DNA of 64,000 nucleotides from Micavibrio sp. (GCA_030824965.1 JAPJQV010000004.1:62001-126000), one strand, 5' to 3'. Positions 49,639-58,585 are shown, numbered from the stretch's first letter. The notes: generated by a model from the sequence alone, not told the origin. Made by a program: numbers and translations.

Positions 49639-52515
49639 CTACTCCACCAGACGGTTCCACCAGCCTTTTTTCTTCGATCCGTCTGCATTCCGCGGCTGAT
49701 CCTGATTCGGCGCATCAGAGCCTGTGTCGTTCGACGGCGCTACAGCAACAGATTCCATTTGCGGTGCGGCTTCCGCTTTGCGCGAGGAAAATCTTTTCGC
49801 CTGGAATTTCGGTTTGGCTTCAGAAACAGGCTCTGGCTGGATTTGATCGGCAGGCGTTACGAAACCTTGCGGCTGCACGTCGTTGCCATTGCTTTCCGGC
49901 TTGTCACCTCGTTCACGGCCATTGCGATTGCGGCTTTTGCCACCGCGATTGCCACGACGCTTATTGCGGTCGCCTTTATCGCGGTCGTTTTTCGGTGTGT
50001 AGTCTTTGCTGTTGCCGTTATTCTGCTCGTCTACGATCTCGGCTTCTTCGTCATCGATATCATCAAACGGACTTGGGACAGCGACAGGTTTGGCGTTCGG
50101 CTGGCGGGCATGAGCGTAATCATTTTCCTCTTCGTCATCGAAACGTGCGCCTCTCGGACCGTCCGCTACTGCTGCCTTAATCGTTGCGACTTTAAAACCG
50201 TTGGGGGCCAAACTGTCATCGACATTGATCATGACCTGGAACTCATAGCGGCGTTCGATATCGGCCAGGATGTTGCGTTTGTGATTGAGCATGTAAATCG
50301 CAATCGCGTTCGGAATCGTTAATTCGACTTGCTCGCCCTTGTTTTTAAATCCTTCTTCTTCAAGCGATCGCAGCGCGAGAATACAGGCTGAATCGACCGA
50401 TCGAATGGAACCGACACCTTTACAATGCGGGCATTTCTCGTATTGCGCTTCGGTGAGTGAAGGGTTCAAACGCTGACGCGATAGCTCTAAAAGACCAAAA
50501 GAGGAAATGCGTCCGACCTGAATACGCGCGCGGTCAGATGACAGCGCGTCTTTCAGGCGGCGCTCTACTTTCGAATTATTGCGGTGGTCTTCCATATCAA
50601 TGAAGTCGATAACGACAAGCCCGCCCAAATCGCGCAGACGAAGTTGTCTTGCCACTTCGTCGGCAGCTTCAAGATTGGTTTTAAGCGCCGTTTCCTCAAT
50701 GTGTCGTTCTTTCGTCGCTCTTCCTGAGTTGACATCGACAGATACCAGAGCCTCGGTCGGATTGATAACCAGATAGCCGCCGGAGCGAAGCGTGACTTGC
50801 GTTTCGCCAATCTCCGCAATCTGGTTCTCAACCTGATAGCGGTGGAATAAAGGAATTTTCGGATCTGTGTATTCCTGAACTTTCTTCACATGCGAAGGCA
50901 TCAGCATCTTCATGAAGTTCTTGGCTTCTTTGAAACCAGCCTCGCCCTGCACCTGAATATCTTCGATGTCGTTGCCAAAAATATCGCGAACGGCGCGTTT
51001 GACGAGATTACTCTCTTCGTAAATATTGGCAGGCGCAACTGATTGCAGCGTCAGTTCGCGGATATTGTCCCAAAGGCGCATCAGATAGTCGAGGTCACGC
51101 TTGATTTCGTCTTTATCTCTCTGAACACCCGCAGTCCTCAAAATCACCGACATACCTTCCGGTACACTCAGTTCTTTCAGGATCTCACGCATGCGTTTAC
51201 GCTCGGCAAAGCTTGCAATCTTACGGGATACGCCGCCACCTCGCGGGGAGTTTGGCATCAATACGCAATAACGACCCGGCAACGACAGATATGTCGTGAC
51301 CGCCGCACCTTTATTGCCGCGTTCTTCTTTTTGTACCTGCACCAGCATGATCTGGCCGCGCTTGATAACTTCCTGAATTTTGTAATTCTTACGCAAATTG
51401 AAACGGAAAGGTTGATCACCTTCGACGCCATCGCCTCCGACCAGCTCTACGCGCTTGTTTCGGAAATTATGACGTCCACCTTTTTGACCGCGGCGACCAT
51501 TGCGTTCGCCGCGACCGACACGCTCGGCACGTTCAGGGCGTTCGTTACGCTCTTCGTTGTTCCGGTCTCCACGATCGCGGCCACGGCCACGGAAGCGTCC
51601 GCGACCTCTGCGGCGGCGGCCTGACCGGTTATTCTTTTCTTCTTCGATTACTTCTTCGTTCTCGGCGCGGAATGCAACCCAAACGACTGTATGCTCATTT
51701 CCTTCTTCATCGGCCTGCGCGTCGGCGCGAATACGGATGATCGCTTCGTTTTGCTCAACTAGGGATTTGACAATTGAGCCCGTCTCGGCGTCGAATTTAA
51801 AAGCTTCACCCTCTTCGGACGTTTCATATTCTTGTGTTTCAGAATTGAAGCCTGTAACGGGACGGTAAATCCATTCGCGCAAGATCTTTATCGGCTCTTC
51901 AACTTCCTCATGGGAATTTTCTGTTTCTTCAGAGGCTTCATCATCTAAAGAATGGCTTTCTTCCGCACTTTTTTCTTCCGCGTCAGCTTCTTCCTGCGTC
52001 TCCTGCTCGGAAGGATTTTCTACAGTCACGTCCTGAGCCTGGGCATCTTCGTAAAGCTGCTCGTCTCCGCCGACTTCCTCGACGATTTCTTCTTCACTAT
52101 CTTCGGAAGCTTCTTCGCTATTTTGATCAATATTATCTTCAGATACAGTTTCACCGCGCTCCATCGCCGCCAATGCCGCTTCTTCTTCGGCGATCATGCG
52201 CTCTTCTTCAGCCGCCATTTGCTCCAGCATCGCTTTTTGCTCGGCCAGCAAAGCTTCGCGGTCTGCGACAGGGATGCGGAAATAATCCGGGTGGATTTCA
52301 GAGAAAGGTAAAAATCCGTGCCGGTTACCGCCGAAATTGACGAAAGCCGCCTGCAAACTAGGCTCTACGCGAGTCACTTTAGCCAAAAAGATACTTCCCT
52401 TTAACTGCTTGCGAACTTTGCTTTCATAATCGAATTCAATCAGGCGATTGCCATCGACTACAGCGACCCGTGTCTCTTCTGCATGGGTCGCGTCGATCAA
52501 CATACGTTTAGTCAT
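49639..52515 (-). CDS. rne: Ribonuclease E
   Basis: ATG 52515 (MTKRMLIDATHAEETRVAVV) is chosen; 15 upstream codons have no homology. 958 residues. An S1 domain (about 36-85, then resuming after the insertion) is interrupted by a very acidic stretch of about 150 residues (ERMIAEEEAALAAMERGET through SEETENSHEEVEEP) and an Arg/Gly-rich stretch (RSGRRRRGRGRFRGRGRDRG). DNase-I-like catalytic part holds LVVIDFIDMEDHRN and Zn-link CPHCKG. The C-terminus is Arg/Lys and Asn rich, for RNA and partner binding. Degradosome core for mRNA decay and rRNA processing. Confidence 0.93.
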   Translation of the reverse strand: MTKRMLIDATHAEETRVAVVDGNRLIEFDYESKVRKQLKGSIFLAKVTRVEPSLQAAFVNFGGNRHGFLPFSEIHPDYFRIPVADREALLAEQKAMLEQMAAEEERMIAEEEAALAAMERGETVSEDNIDQNSEEASEDSEEEIVEEVGGDEQLYEDAQAQDVTVENPSEQETQEEADAEEKSAEESHSLDDEASEETENSHEEVEEPIKILREWIYRPVTGFNSETQEYETSEEGEAFKFDAETGSIVKSLVEQNEAIIRIRADAQADEEGNEHTVVWVAFRAENEEVIEEEKNNRSGRRRRGRGRFRGRGRDRGDRNNEERNERPERAERVGRGERNGRRGQKGGRHNFRNKRVELVGGDGVEGDQPFRFNLRKNYKIQEVIKRGQIMLVQVQKEERGNKGAAVTTYLSLPGRYCVLMPNSPRGGGVSRKIASFAERKRMREILKELSVPEGMSVILRTAGVQRDKDEIKRDLDYLMRLWDNIRELTLQSVAPANIYEESNLVKRAVRDIFGNDIEDIQVQGEAGFKEAKNFMKMLMPSHVKKVQEYTDPKIPLFHRYQVENQIAEIGETQVTLRSGGYLVINPTEALVSVDVNSGRATKERHIEETALKTNLEAADEVARQLRLRDLGGLVVIDFIDMEDHRNNSKVERRLKDALSSDRARIQVGRISSFGLLELSRQRLNPSLTEAQYEKCPHCKGVGSIRSVDSACILALRSLEEEGFKNKGEQVELTIPNAIAIYMLNHKRNILADIERRYEFQVMINVDDSLAPNGFKVATIKAAVADGPRGARFDDEEENDYAHARQPNAKPVAVPSPFDDIDDEEAEIVDEQNNGNSKDYTPKNDRDKGDRNKRRGNRGGKSRNRNGRERGDKPESNGNDVQPQGFVTPADQIQPEPVSEAKPKFQAKRFSSRKAEAAPQMESVAVAPSNDTGSDAPNQDQPRNADGSKKKGWWNRLVE

Positions 52516-52975
52516 GTTTAAACTCCATATAATGCGAACGCGCTGCCAGGTCGCTCTCATCCCTGTCTGCGACTGTAAAAAGAGGGATGGGAAGACGGCG
52601 CGGAGGGTCCGCTTGTCAAAATAATATATAAATATGGAGTCCTGATGATGGCGAAAATGTCTGAAAATATTCAGCTCTAACGCCAGCCGTCACCGCTTTA
52701 AACAGATAAATTTCACCTGTAAAACGGCCAGGGAAAGTCAAACGATCCTCGAACAATATCAGGACTTCCCAATTGAAACGCTACGGCTAGCGAAACCTTT
52801 CCTTAATCGAAATACTAAAACCGTAACAGTCGCAAAAAGAAGATATAGACTCTTTAAAGAACCGACAATGAAAAAATTTGGCCAATATGACAATGACATA
52901 TTGGGTAATATTTGTGATTTTTTCCGTTTTTATTGTATGATTTCGATCTCTTCTGATCTATTCCTCAAGAAGTCC
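52516..52975. other. Divergent rne-amidase intergenic region (460 nt)
   Basis: No convincing gene. It must hold the rne 5' leader, which in this family often regulates rne itself, and the amidase promoter. The plus-strand frame of the amidase gene stays open upstream to 52868, but that part lacks family features. An 8-bp inverted repeat is at 52882-52904. Confidence 0.5.
52882..52904. repeat. Inverted repeat before the amidase gene
   Basis: CCAATATG and CATATTGG, perfect 8-bp arms with a 7-nt spacer, 72 nt before the amidase ATG. Candidate operator. Confidence 0.4.
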
Positions 52976-54286
52976 ATGCGTTTTTTTCTTATTTTGATCC
53001 CATATCTTATTTTCTCTCTTCCCGCCTTCGCCCTTGATGTGAAGGGGGTACGTTTCGGCACCCATAGCGATAAGCAGAGAATTGTCATAGAATTGTCAAA
53101 ATCTGCAAAATTTAAAGCTTATGTATTGGAAAATCCTTCCCGCATTATTGTCGATTTGCCGGATTTTAAGTGGAAAGCAGGTACCATTCAAAAACCGCTT
53201 ACAAGTGCCATTTCCGATATTCGCCATGGAAATGTCGGTAAAAATCAGTCTCGCATCGTTCTTCAGGGAAATTCGAAACTTTCGATACTTTCGTCATTCA
53301 TCTTACCCGAGGATGCTAAACAACCGAACCGCATCGTAATTGATTTCGCGCCTTCGGTTTCGCCAGCCCCGATTGCCTCAACCGATAAAAATACACGTCC
53401 TCATTCACCCGGTACCATTCAAAATCTGGCTGCCAAATTCCCCCCTCCCGTCACGCCGCCTAAACCTGAAAAAGCTAAAGCTGTCGCCGCGCACGAAGCG
53501 ATTGAGGCAAGCAAGGATTTGCGCAATGAAGCTTTTGCCTATCGCGATATTGATGATATGGAAAGAAAGCAGCCTAAATATAGCCAAAAACCTCTGGTCA
53601 TTATTGATCCGGGCCATGGAGGCCAGGATCCAGGCGCCCGCGCCGCTAATGGATCTTACGAAAAAACTATCGTTCTCGCCGTTGCTATGGAATTAAAAAA
53701 ACAGCTCTTAGACAGTGGTCAGTACCGCGTTCAGATGACGCGCGATACCGATGTCTTTATTCCCTTGAAAGAGCGGGTGAAATTCGCCAGACGAAACGGA
53801 GGGGATCTGTTTATCTCGCTCCATGCGGATTCTATGTCAAATTCGACCGTCTCCGGTGCTTCTGTTTACACCCTCTCAGATACAGCCTCGGATAAAGAAG
53901 CGGAGAAATTGGCTGAAAGAGAAAATAAATCGGACGCTATTGCGGGCGTCAATCTCGCAGGACAAGACAATGACGTTGCCAATATTCTAATAGATCTGGC
54001 CAGTCGCGATACAATGAACCAATCACGTTATTTGGCTAATACCGTTGTTACCACCATGCCCGGCAAGGGTGTCGAGATGCTGGCAAGAAAACCTCATCGC
54101 TCAGCAGGTTTTGCTGTTTTAAAAGCAATGGACATCCCCTCCATTCTCGTCGAAATGGGGTATCTGACGAATATGAGCGAAGCAAACAAGCTTTCTACTA
54201 AGGAATACAGGACACAGATTGCCCGCGGTTTAAAAGCGAGTATCGACGCTTATTTTACAAAAGTCGCCAAGCTTGGTACGCCTTAA
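52976..54286 (+). CDS. AmiC-like N-acetylmuramoyl-L-alanine amidase with AMIN domain
   Basis: ATG 52976 begins a clean signal peptide (MRFFLILIPYLIFSLPAFAL). 436 residues: AMIN targeting domain (about 20-120, GVRFGTHSDKQRIVIELSKS), a Pro/Lys-rich linker, and Amidase_3 domain (about 205-430). Zinc ligands are His in IDPGHGGQDPGAR, Glu in SYEKTIVLAVAMEL and His in LFISLHADSMS, with catalytic Glu in ILVEMGYLTNMSE. It cuts stem peptides from septal peptidoglycan in the periplasm. The insertion SDAIAGVNLAGQDNDVANIL is the inhibitory helix region controlled by EnvC-type activators. Confidence 0.92.
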   Translation: MRFFLILIPYLIFSLPAFALDVKGVRFGTHSDKQRIVIELSKSAKFKAYVLENPSRIIVDLPDFKWKAGTIQKPLTSAISDIRHGNVGKNQSRIVLQGNSKLSILSSFILPEDAKQPNRIVIDFAPSVSPAPIASTDKNTRPHSPGTIQNLAAKFPPPVTPPKPEKAKAVAAHEAIEASKDLRNEAFAYRDIDDMERKQPKYSQKPLVIIDPGHGGQDPGARAANGSYEKTIVLAVAMELKKQLLDSGQYRVQMTRDTDVFIPLKERVKFARRNGGDLFISLHADSMSNSTVSGASVYTLSDTASDKEAEKLAERENKSDAIAGVNLAGQDNDVANILIDLASRDTMNQSRYLANTVVTTMPGKGVEMLARKPHRSAGFAVLKAMDIPSILVEMGYLTNMSEANKLSTKEYRTQIARGLKASIDAYFTKVAKLGTP

Positions 54287-54377
54287 ATATTTGCGATAAT
54301 TTGCAATTTATTTACCGTAGTGCAAAAAAGTTCCGAAAATTATTTTAACCAAAGTAAAAAATCTTTTAGTTACAGTC

Positions 54378-54405
54378 TTGAAGACTAATTTTACTAGTGT
54401 ATAAA
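54378..54405 (+). promoter_or_regulatory. Probable promoter of the 54482 lipoprotein gene
   Basis: TTGAAG (54378-54383), a 16-nt spacer and TATAAA (54400-54405) resemble sigma-70 -35 and -10 boxes, 77 nt before the ATG. A perfect palindrome CTCTTCGAAGAG (54422-54433) lies in the expected leader. Confidence 0.45.
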
Positions 54406-54481
54406 CATTACAGGTTTTGCTCTCTTCGAAGAGTAATTTCTTTAATTACATTAACCATCAACCTCTATGAGGATCTTTACC

Positions 54482-54670
54482 ATGAAAAAACTGATCGCTT
54501 CTTTAGCTCTCGTAGCTTCTGTTGCTGCTCTTGCTGCTTGTGATTCTTCAGGCGAAGGCTACGTCGATACACAACCTCCATACTCTACAGAGCGTACAGC
54601 TGGTGCAACACAAGCTGCTGCCCCTGTTCAATCTGCTGAGCCAGTATTCGAAAGAAAAGTTACGAAGTAA
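54482..54670 (+). CDS. Small lipoprotein ending in lysine (62 residues)
   Basis: ATG 54482 is preceded by a GAGGATC ribosome site. The signal MKKLIASLALVASVAALAAC has lipobox LAAC with Cys20. The mature 43 residues are Pro/Ala/Thr-rich and unstructured, ending EPVFERKVTK. The C-terminal Lys and the -VTK end recur in the neighbouring 42-residue lipoprotein. In Braun's lipoprotein the terminal Lys is joined to peptidoglycan by L,D-transpeptidases, and one such gene is adjacent. Any such role is inference; an entericidin-like small lipoprotein is the alternative. Confidence 0.75.
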   Translation: MKKLIASLALVASVAALAACDSSGEGYVDTQPPYSTERTAGATQAAAPVQSAEPVFERKVTK

Positions 54671-54691
54671 TTTCTTCGAAATATCGAATTT

Positions 54692-54727
54692 AAAAGGCTG
54701 TCCTGAGTTCAGGCAGCCTTTTTTTAT
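54692..54727 (+). terminator. Rho-independent terminator of the 54482 gene
   Basis: GGCTG-T-CCTGA-GT-TCAGG-CAGCC makes a long stem, flanked by AAAA and TTTTTTT. It lies 22 nt past the stop. Confidence 0.9.
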
Positions 54728-54751
54728 ATCAAGAATCAATCGAAGGATTTT

Positions 54752-54922
54752 ATGCCGAAAATCGGGATTTCCGAGAACCGCACCGCAGAATACTTAATGT
54801 ATTTGAGGAGCGGAAGCAGAGGGAAGCGCGATTTGCAGGCCAAAAAACGAGATTGCGGCTTTTATGCAACAGATCGGAACTTTTTCCTGATAACTGTGGC
54901 AAATCTGCATATAGGCTCTTGA
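54752..54922 (+). CDS. Doubtful 56-residue open reading frame between the two lipoproteins
   Basis: ATG 54752 has an AAGGA ribosome site 4 nt ahead and the frame gives MPKIGISENRTAEYLMYLRS and on to LHIGS. No signal, membrane segment or known motif. It may be chance. The rest of the 347-nt gap holds a terminator, a GCTCTTG-AATAA-CAAGAGC hairpin (54915-54933) and the leader of the next gene. Confidence 0.2.
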   Translation: MPKIGISENRTAEYLMYLRSGSRGKRDLQAKKRDCGFYATDRNFFLITVANLHIGS

Positions 54923-55017
54923 ATAACAAGAGCTTACCCAGTAGCACTGAAAACATAATTCTTTGCAACCTTCGAAGAGAGTTCAAGGAAATATAAAAAA
55001 CTTTAAGGAGACACACT

Positions 55018-55146
55018 ATGAAGAAACTCGCATTGGCTGTATGCCTGCTCGCTTCTGTTGCTGCGCTTTCTGCTTGCGAAACTGCAAACAGCAGCGAAAC
55101 AACAACACACGGCAGCACAGTAATGGAAAAATCGGTTACAAAGTAA
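55018..55146 (+). CDS. Tiny lipoprotein ending in lysine (42 residues)
   Basis: A short gene found by eye, with an AAGGAG ribosome site 8 nt before the ATG. The signal MKKLALAVCLLASVAALSAC has lipobox LSAC with Cys20. Only 22 residues follow (ETANSSETTTHGSTVMEKSV then TK), low in structure and ending VTK like the 62-residue lipoprotein upstream. The two signal peptides are near identical, so the pair are probably duplicates that lost length. The leader repeats the TTCGAAGAG word of the first gene. Confidence 0.8.
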   Translation: MKKLALAVCLLASVAALSACETANSSETTTHGSTVMEKSVTK

Positions 55147-55169
55147 TCCTTTTTCCTCTGCTAAAATTT

Positions 55170-55212
55170 AAAGACCGCTCCTCAATCCGAGAAGCGGTCT
55201 TTTTATTTTTAT
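55170..55212 (+). terminator. Rho-independent terminator of the 55018 gene
   Basis: AAGACCGCT pairs with AGCGGTCTT across a 12-nt loop, followed by TTTATTTTT. It lies 24 nt past the stop and faces the convergent L,D-transpeptidase gene. Confidence 0.88.
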
Positions 55213-55241
55213 ATCTACAAGATGACCGATTAAAATGCCGG

Positions 55242-56342
55242 TCAATTATTCCGGTAAAAAGGTTTTGGTTGCACCGCTTTTTCAGCTGAAGCTTCTTTAA
55301 CCATAGAAGATTTTACCGCTGCCTTTTTAACGGGTGCGGATACTTTTTGAGAAGCCGTTTCTTTTTGCGCTTTAATGTTGTCATCAGGGTTATTACTACG
55401 GCCATCGGGATTCAAGGCAGCGGTTTGACCACGCTCTGCGATAGCAACAGGATAACCCTTGCGCTCCTTCACGACTTTGCGGATTGCCGCCCAGTCCAGC
55501 TTTTCAACGCCCGGCCCCGCTTTTTTCATGATGTAAGACAAGTCGCGTTCAGATAATTCGTAATCCGGCACGGCGCCTTCTTTTTCCATCATCGTAGCTT
55601 GTGCTTGCGTAGGATGAACTTCGAGGTAAAATTTATCGCCAATCCATGCTGCTTTGATAGGTTGATCTACGACCGTAATTTTTGTGCCGACCGGCATGTC
55701 GTCATATACCTTGCCGATATCTTCAGGGAACATACGGATACAGCCTGAACTCACGCGACGGCCGATCCCGTAAGGTTTATTAGTACCATGAATCGCAATC
55801 TGCGGAAAACCAAGATAGAGCGCATGCGTTCCCATTGGATTATCAGGCCCCGGCGGAACGGTTACAGGCAATGTCGGGTCTTCGCTGCGCATGCGCGCGG
55901 TTGGCGTCCATGTAGGACCGGCCTTCTTACGCGTAACCGTCGTCGTGCCGACAGGCGTCAGAAGACCGTCACGGCCAATACCGATAGGATAAGTCAATGG
56001 CGGCGCATTTGGGACTTTATAGTGGTACATGCGCATCTCCGCCAGGTTTATGACGACGCTTTCACGCGGCGCGTCAGGCAGCAGATGCATGGTCGGCACA
56101 ACAACTTTTGCGCCATCCCCAGGTATCCACGGATCGAGATGGGGGTTAGCGGCGCGCATTTCCACGAAACCAACATCGTAGTCGCGGCCAATATGAACCA
56201 GCGTGTCCTCGTATTTCGCGCTGACGGTTTTAATCTCGCCAATGTAATTTTGATTATACGCAGCCTGAGCATTCGCCGACAAAGCGAGTGTCATGGCGGT
56301 AGCAAGAAACAGTGCAAGTTTCGGTGTTTTCATTTTTTTCAT
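55242..56342 (-). CDS. L,D-transpeptidase (YkuD/ErfK type)
   Basis: 366 residues from ATG 56342 (56333 is equally possible). Signal peptide LALFLATAMTLALSANAQAA, a LysM-like region (about 30-80, ANPHLDPWIPGDGAKVVVPT), then the YkuD domain (about 90-220) with catalytic motif GIGRRVSSGCIRMFPEDI. A basic Pro/Lys/Ala tail (about 300-366) follows. It makes 3-3 crosslinks or ties lipoproteins to peptidoglycan in the periplasm. ErfK/YbiS relatives in E. coli attach Braun's lipoprotein through its C-terminal Lys. Convergent with two lysine-ended lipoprotein genes. Confidence 0.9.
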   Translation of the reverse strand: MKKMKTPKLALFLATAMTLALSANAQAAYNQNYIGEIKTVSAKYEDTLVHIGRDYDVGFVEMRAANPHLDPWIPGDGAKVVVPTMHLLPDAPRESVVINLAEMRMYHYKVPNAPPLTYPIGIGRDGLLTPVGTTTVTRKKAGPTWTPTARMRSEDPTLPVTVPPGPDNPMGTHALYLGFPQIAIHGTNKPYGIGRRVSSGCIRMFPEDIGKVYDDMPVGTKITVVDQPIKAAWIGDKFYLEVHPTQAQATMMEKEGAVPDYELSERDLSYIMKKAGPGVEKLDWAAIRKVVKERKGYPVAIAERGQTAALNPDGRSNNPDDNIKAQKETASQKVSAPVKKAAVKSSMVKEASAEKAVQPKPFYRNN

Positions 56343-56444
56343 CCAATGGAAAAAGCAGCCATTCCGAAACGGGGCGTGTCCCGGAGTTAAGTCACCTGAC
56401 TTTTCTCCTATAACGCCCCGCATTGTCAATGGTTTTCCTAATAA

Positions 56445-57650
56445 TTATAGGCTTTTCTGAAGCGTTGCCGCAACCTTCTCCATAAATGCCTTGGTATTGA
56501 GATAAGGCTGATCCTTGCCGATTAAAAGGGCCAAGTCCTTAGTCATGTATCCGGCCTCGACCGTCGCTACACAGGCTTTTTCCAGTTTATCAGCAAATTC
56601 AACAACTTCCGGTGTGTCATCGAACTGTCCGCGGTACTTCAAGCCTTGCGTCCAGGCAAAAATGGATGCGATTGGGTTAGTCGAAGTATCGTGGCCCTTT
56701 TGATATTCGCGGTAGTGACGGGTTACCGTTCCGTGTGCCGCTTCGGCCTCGACGATCTGGCCGTCTGGCGTCAGAAGGACAGATGTCATCAACCCGAGCG
56801 AACCAAAACCTTGCGCGACGATATCGGACTGAACATCCCCGTCATAATTTTTACAGGCCCACACCATGCCGCCATTCGATTTGATGGCAAAAGCGACCAT
56901 ATCGTCAATCAGGCGGTGCTCATACCAAAGCTTGTTTTTCTCAAACTCGGCTTTGAACTCTTCGTATACCTTGGCAAAAATCTCGATGAACTTACCGTCA
57001 TAGGCTTTCAAAATCGTATTCTTGGTCGACATATAAAGCGGGCAGTTTCTTGCCAGTGCATAATTAAAACAGGATCGTGCAAAACCCTCGATAGATTCAT
57101 CGACGTTATACATGCCGAGGGCAACGCCAGGGCCTTTGAAGTCGTAAACTTCATGTGTTTCAGGCTCTCCGCCTTCTGGCGTATATGTCAGAGTCAGCTT
57201 ACCCGGTCCCGGAATTTTTAAATCGGTCGCCTTGTATTGATCGCCGAAAGCATGACGTCCGACGATGATGGGCGCTGTCCAGCCCGGTACGTATTTGGGA
57301 ATATTTTTACAGATAATCGGCTCACGAAATACCGTGCCGTCCAGAATATTGCGGATTGTGCCGTTTGGCGATTTCCACATTTTCTTCAATGAGAATTCTT
57401 TCACTCGCGCTTCATCAGGCGTGATCGTCGCGCATTTAACCCCGACGCGGTGCTGCTTGATCGCATTCGCTGCTTCAACAGTCACCTTATCTTCTGTGGC
57501 ATCGCGGTTTTGTACGGATAAATCGAAATATTTCAGATCAACATCCAGATAGGGGGTAATAAAATAGTCTTTAATCCACGCCCAGATAATGCGGGTCATT
57601 TCATCGCCGTCGATTTCGACGATCGGATTTTTCACTTTGATTTTGGACAT
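56445..57650 (-). CDS. icd: NADP-dependent isocitrate dehydrogenase (eukaryote-like type)
   Basis: 401 residues of the homodimeric, eukaryote-like IDH group common in alphaproteobacteria. Motifs: IVEIDGDEMTRIIWAWIKD, the isocitrate/Mg site RNILDGTVFREPI, the metal site SNGGMVWACKNYDGDVQSDI and the NADP site AHGTVTRHYREYQKG. It oxidises isocitrate to 2-oxoglutarate in the TCA cycle. Single gene. Confidence 0.96.
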   Translation of the reverse strand: MSKIKVKNPIVEIDGDEMTRIIWAWIKDYFITPYLDVDLKYFDLSVQNRDATEDKVTVEAANAIKQHRVGVKCATITPDEARVKEFSLKKMWKSPNGTIRNILDGTVFREPIICKNIPKYVPGWTAPIIVGRHAFGDQYKATDLKIPGPGKLTLTYTPEGGEPETHEVYDFKGPGVALGMYNVDESIEGFARSCFNYALARNCPLYMSTKNTILKAYDGKFIEIFAKVYEEFKAEFEKNKLWYEHRLIDDMVAFAIKSNGGMVWACKNYDGDVQSDIVAQGFGSLGLMTSVLLTPDGQIVEAEAAHGTVTRHYREYQKGHDTSTNPIASIFAWTQGLKYRGQFDDTPEVVEFADKLEKACVATVEAGYMTKDLALLIGKDQPYLNTKAFMEKVAATLQKSL

Positions 57651-57715
57651 TCTGCTTTCTCCGGATTCAAAAATACAAAGTTACAATAGCGCGTGAACGT
57701 TAGAACGGAAAGGCT

Positions 57716-58078
57716 TTAGCCTAATTTTCTGGCAGGCACTTCAGGCTGCGTAGCTTTATCGAGGATATGATTTCGGCACATCAAGGCAACATCGGAAAAA
57801 TTCACCACTGTCATATACGGCAGGGCAATAGGGGTAACACCATATTCGAAATAGCCGTTCTCAGTCCGGTGCTTTGTGATTAAGATATATTCTTTACGGC
57901 TGGTTATATCTACAAAACGTGCGACTGGATATCTTGGGCAACCTGTAAAGGCCAGACCAACATTCAGGCCCTGGCTGTTATATTCTTCGGCAATATTCTT
58001 CAGAATAGCCTTTTCATTCGGTGTAAAATCATTCTTCTGAAAAAAAGCATTCCGGTTGAACTCAATGACATTACTCAT
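57716..58078 (-). CDS. Hypothetical cytoplasmic protein
   Basis: 120 residues, no signal or membrane span. NDFTPNEKAILKNIAEEYNS is a probable helix; EYILITKHRTENGYFEYGVT and PYMTVVNFSDVALMCRNHIL are beta-like. Two Cys. Family not recognised. The gene lies 39 nt from a second small gene on the same strand and both may be one transcript. Confidence 0.6.
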   Translation of the reverse strand: MSNVIEFNRNAFFQKNDFTPNEKAILKNIAEEYNSQGLNVGLAFTGCPRYPVARFVDITSRKEYILITKHRTENGYFEYGVTPIALPYMTVVNFSDVALMCRNHILDKATQPEVPARKLG

Positions 58079-58117
58079 ACAAAAAAGTTATGGAATAAAG
58101 AGCCCTGTCGTCAAGGA

Positions 58118-58477
58118 CTATTTCAAGTATCCCACCTTTTTATCGACCCCGCCTTCGCGTTCCATTTTAACTTTTTCAATGAACATAGCTAATTGACGGG
58201 TAAAGGACTCTAGCTTTTCCGAACGGGCGACTTCACGGCTTTCTTCGTCTCGGGCCATAAACAAAACGCGCTGCGGCCCTAAGACCTTTTTTTCAATAGT
58301 CAGAAGCGGAGTTTTCCCGGCCTGTTCACGAAAGGCCATTAAATAACGCCCGTTTATCTCACCAAAGGAAAAATCCCTGAAAAAACCTTCATAGACATTT
58401 TGGCTGTAAACCTGAAAAATAGCGTTGAATTCGTGGCGGGTATATCCATTGCCCGAAAAAGCCTGTTTTTGCTGCAT
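58118..58477 (-). CDS. Hypothetical cytoplasmic protein
   Basis: 119 residues. YEGFFRDFSFGEINGRYLMA, then FREQAGKTPLLTIEKKVLGP, look like a small alpha/beta domain, and a charged helix (SEKLESFTRQLAMFIEKVKM) closes it. No Cys, no signal. Family not recognised. Divergent from the yfgM-like gene. Confidence 0.55.
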   Translation of the reverse strand: MQQKQAFSGNGYTRHEFNAIFQVYSQNVYEGFFRDFSFGEINGRYLMAFREQAGKTPLLTIEKKVLGPQRVLFMARDEESREVARSEKLESFTRQLAMFIEKVKMEREGGVDKKVGYLK

Positions 58478-58585
58478 AGCCTTATTTTACCATGATAATT
58501 CGCAGCCGCCAAAAACCTTTCTCTTGTTCCCAAAGCTTCCCTCCATTAAAACCTGATAAGTTCAATATTTTGAAGGAAATAGTCC

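Noticed and set aside
54750..55118. 122-residue minus-strand frame over the small lipoprotein gene
   Set aside because: It is antisense to the 55018 lipoprotein gene and its leader, which have clear signals on the plus strand.
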